From the NCBI GenBank assembly GCA_910575255.1, contig CAJTEM010000012.1, positions 62,001-126,000 of the forward strand: 64,000 bases of DNA, read 5' to 3'. This document shows, in pieces, positions 54,403 to 62,688 of the stretch. Every line of letters starts with the position of its first letter. Position 1 is the first letter of the stretch. The DNA is from Lachnospiraceae bacterium (GTDB lineage Bacteria; Bacillota; Clostridia; Lachnospirales; Lachnospiraceae). A model generated the notes under the pieces. That model saw nothing but the letters and a program-made list of their open reading frames with translations. It was not told the origin of the DNA and did no database searches. A program made the position numbers and the translations under genes.

Positions 54403-54446
54403 TTGTAATCGTTTTTATTGCTTTTTTAACAAATCCATGCTATAAT
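54403..54446 (+). promoter_or_regulatory. lacI-type regulator promoter with operator half-site
   Basis: TTGCTT (54418-54423), 17 bases, TATAAT (54441-54446). Just upstream, TTGTAATCGTTTTTAT (54403-54418) repeats the left half of the operator at 54240. This would allow autoregulation or looping between the two sites. Confidence 0.65.
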
Positions 54447-54550
54447 AGGAACACTCAGAAAATATGCTGCCAAAAAGCAGCAAAGGAGGGACGGGAAAAG
54501 GCCTGAAAGAGCCGCCCCTCCCCGCCAACATAAAAAGCAAAGGACCCCTC

Positions 54551-55537
54551 ATGAATATTCACGAAATCGCCAAACAAGCCAACGTATCCATTGCAACCGT
54601 TTCCAGAGTCCTGAACAACAAGCCAAACATCAGCCCCAAGACCTACAAAAAGGTTATGGATGTGCTCAGGGAAACCGGCTATAGCCCGAATGCCATCGCA
54701 CGCGGGCTGAAACACAATTCCATGAACATGATCGGCATCGTGGTGGATGATATCCGGAACCTATACCGCGCCCATGTGATATACCATCTGGAGGATCTCC
54801 TGAGCCGGCAGGGCTATACCACCATTGTCTTCAACGCCTGCACAAAGGGGGAGACCCTGTTTTCATTGCTGTCCCAGCATCAGTTCGACTCCCTCATTTT
54901 TGTGGGTTCTTCCCTGAGCACCCAGGATGTCAGCCATTTTATTGCTTCCAGCTGTTCCCAAAAGCCCGTATTAATGTTCAACGGGTATGTTGGCCTGCCC
55001 AATGTCATCTCCGTCATCTGTGATGAAGCGCGGGGGATGCAGATGATGGCAGACCACATTTACCGCACAGGGAAACGCCGGTTTTTGTATGTCAACTACG
55101 GACAGAACCTTGCCAGCCAAAGGAAATTATCCGGCTTTCGCGGCAAGCTTTCAGAATTGAACCTGGAATTTTCCGACAGCCATGTATTTGAAGCCCCCAG
55201 CGATGACTTTGAGGGGGGCTGTAAGGCCGGACAGGCCATCATTGACAGCGGCATCCCCTTTGATGCCGTGCTTTGCAGCCTTGACCTCCCTGCCATGGGG
55301 GTGATCCAGGTTCTTCGCCAGTACGGATACTCGATTCCGGCAGATGTCTCCGTCAGCGGCTTTGACAACCTTATCTATGGCAAACTTACCCCGCCGTTCC
55401 TCACCTCTGTGGACGGGAAAATCCAGGAACTGGCTGATATCGCCGTGGAAAAGCTTGTGGCCGCTTTAGCCGGGGAAGAAGTGAGCCATGAACCCTACAG
55501 CATCTCTCCCTCCCTGTACCTTGGGGGCACTACCTAA
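54551..55537 (+). CDS. LacI-family transcriptional regulator
   Basis: A 328-residue repressor. The start at ATG 54551 follows AAAGGA by 6 bases and begins the canonical HTH (MNIHEIAKQANVSIATVSRVLNNKPNISPKTYKKVMDVLRETGY); the longer frame adds 29 unlikely residues. The effector domain is periplasmic-binding-like (MIGIVVDDIRN, then DAVLCSLDLPAMGVIQVLRQYGYSIPADVSVSGFDN). It lies divergent from the bmp-ABC operon and directly before the amidohydrolase gene, so it probably controls both. Confidence 0.93.
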   Translation: MNIHEIAKQANVSIATVSRVLNNKPNISPKTYKKVMDVLRETGYSPNAIARGLKHNSMNMIGIVVDDIRNLYRAHVIYHLEDLLSRQGYTTIVFNACTKGETLFSLLSQHQFDSLIFVGSSLSTQDVSHFIASSCSQKPVLMFNGYVGLPNVISVICDEARGMQMMADHIYRTGKRRFLYVNYGQNLASQRKLSGFRGKLSELNLEFSDSHVFEAPSDDFEGGCKAGQAIIDSGIPFDAVLCSLDLPAMGVIQVLRQYGYSIPADVSVSGFDNLIYGKLTPPFLTSVDGKIQELADIAVEKLVAALAGEEVSHEPYSISPSLYLGGTT

Positions 55538-55642
55538 GATATGCCTTTGGGAGGTTTGGGAAACTATACCAGAAACAGATTCCAGGGCGCTGCCGGAAAC
55601 GTGCCCTTAAGAAGCATCACCCACCCAGAAAGGAGGCACTCC

Positions 55643-56980
55643 ATGTTTGACCTGCTCATGAAAAACGGGCTTGCTGTCACCCCTTCCGGTCCCCGAAAGC
55701 TGTCCATCGCCGTCAGGGACGGGAAAATAGCAGGATTGTTCGACCCGGAATCTCAAGTCCCTGCCAGGGAGGTTTTTGATTTCACAGGGAAGATCATCTT
55801 CCCGGGCCTGATCGATTCCCACGCCCATGTGACCTACTGCGGGGATTTCTTCTCCGGATCCCGCACAGCCGCCAGCGGCGGGGTCACTACCCTTGTGGAA
55901 ATGCCCCAGTCCGGCCATCTTCCCTCTGTTTTTGACAAGGGTGTCCTTTCCGGGCGGATCGCCTCCATCCATGAGGAATCTGTCGTTGACTGTGCACTGT
56001 ACGGAGGGGTCAGGGCCGGCCAGTTAGAGCACATCGAAGAATTAGTAAAAGCCGGGGTTGCCGCCTTCAAGGTATTCCTAAGCGATGCCGGGGATTATGG
56101 CTCCTTCGACGATGCCAGCCTTCTTACGCTTTTGCAGTCTTCCCACAGATACCATTGCCTGGTTGCCGCCCATGCAGAATCCCAACCCATCTGCGCCATG
56201 GAAACCAAACGCATGACAGATGCCCAAAAGGGCGCAGAAGGCAACAGCGGCAGCCGCCCGGTAATCTCCGAAATCCTGGCAGTTACCCGCCTCTGCACCC
56301 TTGCCCTCCACGAGCATGCCCGCGTCAGCATCTGCCACATTTCTTCCCGGCAGGTGGCAGGCGTCATTCAGGAATTCCGCCAGAAAGGCCTGCAGGTCTA
56401 TGCCGAGACATGCCCCCACTATCTGCTCCTGAACAGTGATGACGTGGCCAGGCACGGTGCCTGGGCCAAATGCGCCCCGCCCATCCGCAGCCAAAAGACT
56501 GTGAACAGCCTGTGGGAAAGCGTGTGTGAGGGGGAGATCGATATGATCGGCAGTGACCATGCAACCTACTCCGACGCCCAGAAATCCGCCGGCAGCTTCT
56601 GGTCTGCCCCCGGAGGCTTCCCCGGCCTCGATCTCATCCTGCCCGGCCTCTACGATGAGGGCGTCTGCCGACGCGGCCTTTCCCTCAGCCGCCTGGCACA
56701 GATCACCGCATCCAATCCTGCCAGGATATTCGGCCTGGACTACTGCAAAGGCAGCATCGAGATCGGAAAGGATGCTGATTTTGCCATCCTCGACCCAGCT
56801 GTCCGTTGGGAATTCCATGCCTCCGATACCTTTTACGACACAAAATCCCCACATTACCCTTACGAGGGAAGAATATTCCAAGGCAAGGTAGACAGCACCT
56901 TTGTGCGGGGAAAGCAGGTCTGGCAAAAGGGAAAAATCCTGGTAAACCGCCATGGGAGATATGTTCCCTCCTGCCGTTAA
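55643..56980 (+). CDS. Cyclic amidohydrolase (allantoinase/hydantoinase/dihydroorotase type)
   Basis: A 445-residue TIM-barrel amidohydrolase that opens cyclic amides. The start at 55643 (MFDLLMKNGLAV) lies 6 bases behind AGGAGG; 34 extra residues in the longer frame are not family-like. Metal ligands: HxH in IDSHAHVTYC, the candidate carboxylated Lys in AAFKVFLSDAG, His in VAAHAESQP, His in ICHISSRQ and Asp in MIGSDHATYSD. ETCPHYLLL is also present. Allantoin, hydantoin or dihydropyrimidine are fitting substrates. It forms a unit with the upstream lacI gene. The paralog at 59783 shares the motifs but not the flanks. Confidence 0.9.
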   Translation: MFDLLMKNGLAVTPSGPRKLSIAVRDGKIAGLFDPESQVPAREVFDFTGKIIFPGLIDSHAHVTYCGDFFSGSRTAASGGVTTLVEMPQSGHLPSVFDKGVLSGRIASIHEESVVDCALYGGVRAGQLEHIEELVKAGVAAFKVFLSDAGDYGSFDDASLLTLLQSSHRYHCLVAAHAESQPICAMETKRMTDAQKGAEGNSGSRPVISEILAVTRLCTLALHEHARVSICHISSRQVAGVIQEFRQKGLQVYAETCPHYLLLNSDDVARHGAWAKCAPPIRSQKTVNSLWESVCEGEIDMIGSDHATYSDAQKSAGSFWSAPGGFPGLDLILPGLYDEGVCRRGLSLSRLAQITASNPARIFGLDYCKGSIEIGKDADFAILDPAVRWEFHASDTFYDTKSPHYPYEGRIFQGKVDSTFVRGKQVWQKGKILVNRHGRYVPSCR

Positions 56981-57051
56981 CCTGCCATCCTGCTCAAAAT
57001 CATTTATGAATTCTGGCTCTGCCTGCGTTCCAGATCCTGGCGGGGCACCTG

Positions 57052-57090
57052 TGAACAGTAACGAGGGGGACGCCTTGGAAGAAGGGGCTT
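57052..57090. repeat. Relic of repeat family A
   Basis: TGAACAGTAAC (57052-57062) is the outer end motif seen in copy 2, and GACGCCTTGGAAGAAGG (57069-57085) resembles the start of the copy 1 left arm (TACGCCTTGGAACGAGG). No core or opposite arm follows. It lies in the 208-base gap before the amidase gene, which also holds an extended -10 (TGGTATACT, 57121-57129). Confidence 0.45.
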
Positions 57091-57188
57091 GTAGTAAAGG
57101 TGGCAAACCTTTACAAAGTATGGTATACTGTGAAAATAAAGCAATATGACGCAGCTGCCGCTGGGCCGCTATCATCAAGGAGTACATA

Positions 57189-58004
57189 ATGAAGGACAAA
57201 AAAAGAGCCAACAGGCCAGATAACGATGACATTTTTGAGAAAGATTACAATAAGATCCGGCAGATCCAGCCCCGTGCCAGTGAGGACAATGGCCGCACAT
57301 CCCGCCGCGGTGAGTATCCCTTCCGGCAGCCGCAGTCAAAAAGCCGGCAAAGAAAAAAGGCCTCTCTCCTGGCCAAAGCTGCCGCCCCCCTGCTGGCGCT
57401 GACAATCGGCACGGCGGCAGGACTTGGGGGAGGTTACTGGCTGTGGGGCTATGAACGCCCCTACACCGTCAATCTCAAAGAAATCCAGGCGCCATCCTGG
57501 GTTGAGCAGGAATTTATCCGCAAGAACCTGTTCTCCCGTCCGGATGTAACCCTGAAGCAGGTCAACAATATTGTGATCCATTATGTGGCCAATACCAACT
57601 CCTCCGCGGCCGCCAACCGCCGATACTTTGATAACCTGGCTGATCAGGATCCGCAGCAGCCCGGCACAGTCGGCGGCTGTCATTTCATCGTCGGCCTGGA
57701 AGGGGAGATTCTGCAGATTATCCCTGTTTCCGAGGTAACCTATGCCGCTGCTCCCCGTAATTTCGACACCCTGTCCATCGAAGTCTGCCATCCGGATGAC
57801 AGCGGCAAATTCAGCCAGGAGACCTACGATTCCCTGGTCCGGCTGACTGCCTGGCTCTGTAATGAGCTGGATCTGTCCTCTGACGACCTGATCCGCCATC
57901 ATGATGTTTCCGGAAAAAACTGTCCCAAATATTATGTGGAACATGAAAACGAGTGGAAGCAATTAAAAAAGGACGTAAAAGCCGCTATGAAAAAGCATTC
58001 CTGA
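57189..58004 (+). CDS. N-acetylmuramoyl-L-alanine amidase, membrane-anchored
   Basis: A 271-residue zinc amidase (amidase_2/PGRP fold) that cuts the bond between MurNAc and the peptide stem. A basic, disordered N-terminus (about 1-55) precedes one hydrophobic segment (about 58-80, AAAPLLALTIGTAAGLGGGYWLW), so it is a type II membrane protein with an outside catalytic domain. Zinc ligands: NNIVIHYVANT (first His), DLIRHHDVSGKNCPKYY (second His and Cys). The substrate-binding CHFIVGLEGEILQIIPVSEVTYAA block is present. It is transcribed alone and followed by a terminator. Confidence 0.92.
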   Translation: MKDKKRANRPDNDDIFEKDYNKIRQIQPRASEDNGRTSRRGEYPFRQPQSKSRQRKKASLLAKAAAPLLALTIGTAAGLGGGYWLWGYERPYTVNLKEIQAPSWVEQEFIRKNLFSRPDVTLKQVNNIVIHYVANTNSSAAANRRYFDNLADQDPQQPGTVGGCHFIVGLEGEILQIIPVSEVTYAAAPRNFDTLSIEVCHPDDSGKFSQETYDSLVRLTAWLCNELDLSSDDLIRHHDVSGKNCPKYYVEHENEWKQLKKDVKAAMKKHS

Positions 58005-58040
58005 GACAGCCGGAACCATGCATACATAAAACGTACCATA

Positions 58041-58080
58041 AAAGCCGCCAAAGCAATGATTTCCCTGCTTTGACGGCTTT
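58041..58080. terminator. Bidirectional terminator
   Basis: AAAGCCGCCAAAGCA (58041-58055) pairs with TGCTTTGACGGCTTT (58066-58080), with one mismatch and a 10-base loop. It lies between the convergent amidase and aldo/keto reductase genes. Confidence 0.82.
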
Positions 58081-58160
58081 CCCTTCAGCCAGACCTCTAC
58101 CAGCGGGCATTGAGCCAGGTGCCGTGCCTGCGATACGGATCTTTTACCTGACCAGCCAGA

Positions 58161-59279
58161 CTACTGCAGCCCGGCTGCAGCCTTTTCCAACTCCTCCCGA
58201 ATCCGGATATGCTGTGGGCACACCTGCTCACATTTTCCGCATTTGATGCATTCTTTGGCACGCTTCTTACCATGGCCGGCCACCATCCACTCCTCCTGGT
58301 GCTTCGCCGCTGTCAGATCCCGATACAAAGTCAGATAGTTCATTGCCGTAAAGGATCCGGAAATACCGATATTCTGCGGACACACCTTAGCGCAATAATT
58401 ACAGCTGGTACAGGGAATCAGCGGAATCCCTGCCAGTGCCTCCCTCGCTTGTGACAAGGTATCCTTCTCCTCCTTTGACAGCCCTTTGAAATCCTTCATA
58501 TAAGAAAGATTATCCTCCATCTGCTCAATCGAGCTCATCCCTGACAATACCGTAATCACACCCTCCAGATCTGCCGCAAACCGGATTGCCCAGGAAGCAT
58601 AGGATGCTTTTGCGTCCGCTTCCTGAAAAATCTTCGCCACTGCTTCCGGCGGATTCGCCAGCATCCCGCCCTTGACCGGCTCCATAATAACCACAGGTTT
58701 GCCATATTTTCTTGCCATCTCATAGCAGCCCCGGGATTGAATCGCCGGATTTTCCCAATCGCCGTAATTAATCTGCAGCTGTACGAACTCCATCTCCGGA
58801 TGCGCCTTTAAGATCTCCTCAAGTTCTTCTGGCGTGGAATGGAAGGAAAATCCCACATGGCGGATCCGCCCCTCCTTTTTCTTCTCCTGCACAAAATCCC
58901 ATATGCCATAGTCATCAAAAAAGTGTGTCCTGGACTCTCCCAGGTTATGCAGCAGATAAAAATCAAAATACCCTGCTCCTGTCTGCTTTAAAGAGGTATC
59001 AAACTGTGCCACTGCCTCTTCTCTGGTCTTGCAGTTAATCCAGGCCGCATTCTTCGTTGCCAGCTGGAAGGACTCTCTGGGATAACGCTCCACCAGCGCC
59101 TGCCGGATGGCGTCCTCGCTCCCGGCATACGCCCATGCCGTATCAAAATAAGTGAATCCTGCTTCCATAAAACAATCCACCATCTGTTTAGTCTGTTCCA
59201 CGTCAATCTTTTCTTCTTTCATCGGCAGACGCATCAGGCCAAATCCCAGTTTCTTGATTTCCTCGCCCAAAAAAGCCAT
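58161..59279 (-). CDS. Aldo/keto reductase with C-terminal 4Fe-4S ferredoxin domain
   Basis: A 372-residue oxidoreductase. The start at 59279 (MAFLGEEIKKLGFGLMRLP) lies 9 bases behind AGGAGG. The aldo/keto reductase TIM barrel covers about 1-280 (FDTAWAYAGSEDAIRQAL with the catalytic Asp/Tyr pair, FYLLHNLGESR, VGFSFHSTPEELEEIL). The C-terminal part adds cysteine clusters CTSCNYCAKVCPQNIG and CIKCGKCEQVCPQHI for iron-sulfur centres. This is the ferredoxin-linked AKR subfamily common in Clostridia. The substrate is unknown. Monocistronic. Confidence 0.9.
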   Translation of the reverse strand: MAFLGEEIKKLGFGLMRLPMKEEKIDVEQTKQMVDCFMEAGFTYFDTAWAYAGSEDAIRQALVERYPRESFQLATKNAAWINCKTREEAVAQFDTSLKQTGAGYFDFYLLHNLGESRTHFFDDYGIWDFVQEKKKEGRIRHVGFSFHSTPEELEEILKAHPEMEFVQLQINYGDWENPAIQSRGCYEMARKYGKPVVIMEPVKGGMLANPPEAVAKIFQEADAKASYASWAIRFAADLEGVITVLSGMSSIEQMEDNLSYMKDFKGLSKEEKDTLSQAREALAGIPLIPCTSCNYCAKVCPQNIGISGSFTAMNYLTLYRDLTAAKHQEEWMVAGHGKKRAKECIKCGKCEQVCPQHIRIREELEKAAAGLQ

Positions 59280-59387
59280 GATTCTCATCCTCCTTTTGTC
59301 CGGTGCCGCATCATACAGCTCCTGTTTTTTATAGTTTAGCATACTGGAGTTGCTCCAAGTCAACAGTTGTTGAGAAATTATTTCCTT

Positions 59388-59455
59388 TTTCTTACTTTCA
59401 CGAGGTGGGGATCCGAGAGGTACGCCATGAGAAAAGGATTATCCTTTCCCATTTT
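59388..59455. repeat. Core-less (empty) version of repeat family A
   Basis: The left flank aligns with copy 1: TTTCTTACTTTCACGAGG, then GAGAGGTACGCC (59415-59426). The right flank TATCCTTTCCC (59440-59450) follows almost at once, separated only by a small hairpin (AAAGGA-TTA-TCCTTT). The whole arm-core-arm palindrome is missing. It is the clearest landmark in the 503-base gap between the reductase and the second amidohydrolase. Confidence 0.6.
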
Positions 59456-59685
59456 TTGATTTAATAAAATTAATTTTTCCGCTTTCAAACTTAAGAAAAT
59501 AAGGTATTAATATTTTTTTCTGGAATTTAAGGTTGTAAAAAATGTGGAATTCCTTTTAATTTCAACACATTCTCACACTACCTCCATCCGTATCACCCCA
59601 TTTTCCGAAAAATTCAATGTGGTAATCCTGTGGTTTTTGTAGAAAAATTGCAAATTCAAGTTGTAAACTTGGGATAAAACCCACA

Positions 59686-59735
59686 AAAAGCTGTCAATTC
59701 ATCAAATTGACAGCTTTTATCAAGTCTGTTATGAT
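59686..59735 (+). promoter_or_regulatory. Promoter inside a 14-bp-arm palindrome before the second amidohydrolase
   Basis: AAAAGCTGTCAATT (59686-59699) and AATTGACAGCTTTT (59705-59718) form a perfect inverted repeat with a 5-base spacer. The right arm contains TTGACA (59707-59712), then 17 bases and TATGAT (59730-59735). A dimeric repressor on the palindrome would cover the -35 box. The same sequence could fold as a terminator hairpin for upstream transcripts. Confidence 0.72.
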
Positions 59736-59782
59736 AAAGTAACATACAATTTAAAATATAAAGTGAATATGAGGATGACAGA

Positions 59783-61156
59783 ATGGAAAACAGGAAAAAA
59801 GTAATCAGAAACGGCAAGGTTGTATTTCCAGACCAGATTTTGGAGATCTCTCTGCTGATCGCAGATGGAAAAATCGCAGCCATATTGGAAAAGGATGCCG
59901 CATGGGAAAGGGATTGGGAAGTCATTGACGCCAGCGGCAAAATCGTCATGCCGGGAATGATAGATACCCACAATCACATGTCAGATCCCGGACCCTTCCG
60001 ATTTCGGGAGGACTGGTATCACGGCTCCTGCAGTGCTGCGTCCGGAGGGATCACTACTATCTGTGATATGCCGCTTCCTTCTGAACCTGCCACGGTCAAT
60101 CCGGACAGCCTGAGACTGAAAAAACAGACGGCAGAAGCGCAATCGGTTGTAGACTTTGCTCTCTGGGGCGGCCTGATCCCTTCCAGCATTCCGGATATGA
60201 AAAAAATGCATGATCTGGGCTGCATCGGCTTTAAAGGCTTTATGTGTTTTGCCACAGAGGATTATCCCCGGATATCCGACGGCTATCTGGCCGATGGGAT
60301 GAGAGAGGCTGCCTCCTTTCAGGGGCTGATCGCCCTTCATGCGGAAAATGCAGAGGCTGCAGATCTGGGTTGCCGCCATTACTCGAAAATGCATTGTGAG
60401 GACGAAGCAAGATTTGACGATGCCAGGCCCTGGTGGACGGAATATGATGCCATTCAGCGTTCTCTTCTGTTTGCCAAAATGACCGGAACTCGAATCGAAA
60501 TCTGCCATACCACGATCTGTCAGGGAATGGAGCTTTTAAAGGATGCTAAGAAAAAGGGCATTTCCGTATATGTGGAAACCTGCCCTCATTATCTGATCTT
60601 TGATCACGATATTCTCAGAGACAAAAAATCCTTTGCCAAATGTACCCCTCCGTTCCGCAGCAGGGATAATGTAGAAAAGCTTTGGGACTATATAAAGGAC
60701 GGAACGGTCGATGTCATCGGCTCTGACCATGGTCCCTTTACGGATGAAGAAAAGCTGCAACAACACGATTTCTGGAAGGAATACTGCGGATTTGGCTGCA
60801 ATGATGTCGTGATGGCAGCCATGATTTCCGAGGGAGTTCATAAAAGAGGCTTGTCCTGGACACGTCTGGCTGAACTCACCTCGGCAAATGCCGCAAAAAT
60901 GCTGGGATTATTCCCCAGGAAGGGCAATCTGATGCCTGGGGCGGATGCAGATATCATTTTCATCGATCCGGATATGCGCTGGACTTATGACGGAAGCAAA
61001 TCCTTCTCAAAAACAAAAAGCGTCAACGGACCTTATCAGGGAATGGAACTGAGAGGACGGGTAACAGACACCTTCCTGAGAGGAGAGCATATTTACGGAA
61101 ACGGAGAGCTTCTGGGGAAAGCAGGGTTGGGAAAATACATAAAAGCCAGGGGGTGA
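59783..61156 (+). CDS. Cyclic amidohydrolase (allantoinase-like), second paralog
   Basis: A 457-residue amidohydrolase, RBS GAGGA 7 bases upstream. Metal-site motifs: HxH in IDTHNHMSDPG, the candidate carboxylated Lys in IGFKGFMCF, ALHAENAEA, ICHTTICQG and IGSDHGPFTDEE, with ETCPHYLIF. The DPG and GPF variants are closer to allantoinase than to classical dihydropyrimidinase. It is the first gene of an operon with ABC importer genes; its stop overlaps the next start by 4 bases. It probably acts on the compound those genes import. Confidence 0.9.
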   Translation: MENRKKVIRNGKVVFPDQILEISLLIADGKIAAILEKDAAWERDWEVIDASGKIVMPGMIDTHNHMSDPGPFRFREDWYHGSCSAASGGITTICDMPLPSEPATVNPDSLRLKKQTAEAQSVVDFALWGGLIPSSIPDMKKMHDLGCIGFKGFMCFATEDYPRISDGYLADGMREAASFQGLIALHAENAEAADLGCRHYSKMHCEDEARFDDARPWWTEYDAIQRSLLFAKMTGTRIEICHTTICQGMELLKDAKKKGISVYVETCPHYLIFDHDILRDKKSFAKCTPPFRSRDNVEKLWDYIKDGTVDVIGSDHGPFTDEEKLQQHDFWKEYCGFGCNDVVMAAMISEGVHKRGLSWTRLAELTSANAAKMLGLFPRKGNLMPGADADIIFIDPDMRWTYDGSKSFSKTKSVNGPYQGMELRGRVTDTFLRGEHIYGNGELLGKAGLGKYIKARG

Positions 61157-62688
61157 TTATCATTAAGCAGATTGAAATGAGAAAGATTACCAAAACATTT
61201 GGTAATCTGACAGCCAATTCCGAGGTGGATTTTCTGGTAGAGCCAGGAAAGATCTATGGTCTGATCGGAGAAAACGGGGCCGGCAAAACGACCCTGATGC
61301 GAATGCTTTACGGAATGTATGAGCCGGACGGCGGCGAGATTCTGATCGACGGCAAACCAGTACAATTGAAAAGCCCGAAGGATGCCATTGACGCCGGAAT
61401 CGGAATGGTACATCAGCATTTTGCCCTGGTGCCCACATTGACTGTAACACAGAACATGATTCTGGGACGGCCGATCCAGAAAAAGAATAAACTTCTGGAC
61501 ATCAAAAAGGCAGAGCAGATGGTGGAGGCGCTTGGAAAGGAGTATAAATTAGAGGTTCCTCCCAAAGCGCTGATCAAGGACATACCTGTCAGTATTCAGC
61601 AGAGGGTGGAAATCCTGAAAGCCTTATATCTGGGGGCTGATCTTTTGATTATGGACGAGCCCACCGCTGTCCTCACTCCCCAGGAAATCGTCAAGCTTTT
61701 CCAGACCCTGGTAGAGCTTCGCAATGCAGGAAAAAGCATCATATTGATTACACACAAGCTGAATGAGATTATGCAGATCACTGACGAAATCCTGGTTCTG
61801 CGTCTGGGAAAGGTAACCGGACATGTGCTGACCTCCGAGACCGACGAACGCAGGATTGCGGAGATGATGGTAGGACGCCAGCTAAATCCTCAAAAGGCGA
61901 AAAAGACAACCGATCAGTCAAAGATTGCCCTGGAGGTAACAGACCTGGAATATATAGATAAATGGGGAGTCCGGGCAGTGGATCATATTTCCTTTTCCCT
62001 TCATAAAGGGGAGATCCTGGGAATTGCCGGAGTTCAGGGCAACGGACAGTCCGAGCTCATTGACATTCTCACCGGCATGGTGAACAATTACTCCGGCTCT
62101 GTCTGCATAGACGGCAAGCCTGTCACTCCTTCCATGGGTACCAGAATCCGCCGGGAATATGGTCTGGGATGCATTCCGGAGGACCGGCAGCTGACCGGCG
62201 CTGCCGTGGGGGGCACGATTCTTGCCAATTTCATTATGTCCGGTTACCGCACCGATGACTTTTCCGGGAAATGGATGATCCATTATAAAAAGGCCAGGGA
62301 AAGAACCTGGGAATATGTAAAACGCTTCACTGTAAAAACAGATGATATCATGAATGACGCCCTTTCATTGTCCGGAGGCAATCTCCAAAAGCTGATCGTG
62401 GCCAGAGAGCTTTATCTGAAGCCTTCTGTACTGATTGCTGCCCAGCCCAGCCGCGGAGTCGACATCGGCGCTACCGAATATATCCATGACACACTCATTG
62501 AGCACAGAAACCAGGGTAATGCCGTATTGCTGGTATCCAATGAACTGTCAGAAATCATGACCGTCAGCGACCGCATCCTGGTAATCTACAACGGACGCTT
62601 TGTGGGCGAAGCGGATCCTAAGACTGCCACAGAAGAAGAAATCGGGCTTTTAATGGCCGGAATCGAAAGGAGGGACTCCCGTTTATGA
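61153..62688 (+). CDS. ABC importer ATPase, two nucleotide-binding domains (paralog)
   Basis: A 511-residue double ATPase with the same plan as the gene at 51437. The first domain has [25 protein letters not shown] and [13 protein letters not shown]. The second has GVQGNGQSEL and LSGGNLQKL with RGVDIGATEYIHDTL. The proposed start is GTG 61153 (GTGA overlap with the amidohydrolase stop), but CAGGGG touches it directly and an ATG at 61177 is an alternative; the exact start is open. Confidence 0.92.
   Translation: MIIIKQIEMRKITKTFGNLTANSEVDFLVEPGKIYGLIGENGAGKTTLMRMLYGMYEPDGGEILIDGKPVQLKSPKDAIDAGIGMVHQHFALVPTLTVTQNMILGRPIQKKNKLLDIKKAEQMVEALGKEYKLEVPPKALIKDIPVSIQQRVEILKALYLGADLLIMDEPTAVLTPQEIVKLFQTLVELRNAGKSIILITHKLNEIMQITDEILVLRLGKVTGHVLTSETDERRIAEMMVGRQLNPQKAKKTTDQSKIALEVTDLEYIDKWGVRAVDHISFSLHKGEILGIAGVQGNGQSELIDILTGMVNNYSGSVCIDGKPVTPSMGTRIRREYGLGCIPEDRQLTGAAVGGTILANFIMSGYRTDDFSGKWMIHYKKARERTWEYVKRFTVKTDDIMNDALSLSGGNLQKLIVARELYLKPSVLIAAQPSRGVDIGATEYIHDTLIEHRNQGNAVLLVSNELSEIMTVSDRILVIYNGRFVGEADPKTATEEEIGLLMAGIERRDSRL

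Noticed and set aside
56078-57232. 384-codon minus-strand frame opposite the amidohydrolase
   Set aside because: Antisense to a gene with all catalytic motifs in place; no RBS.
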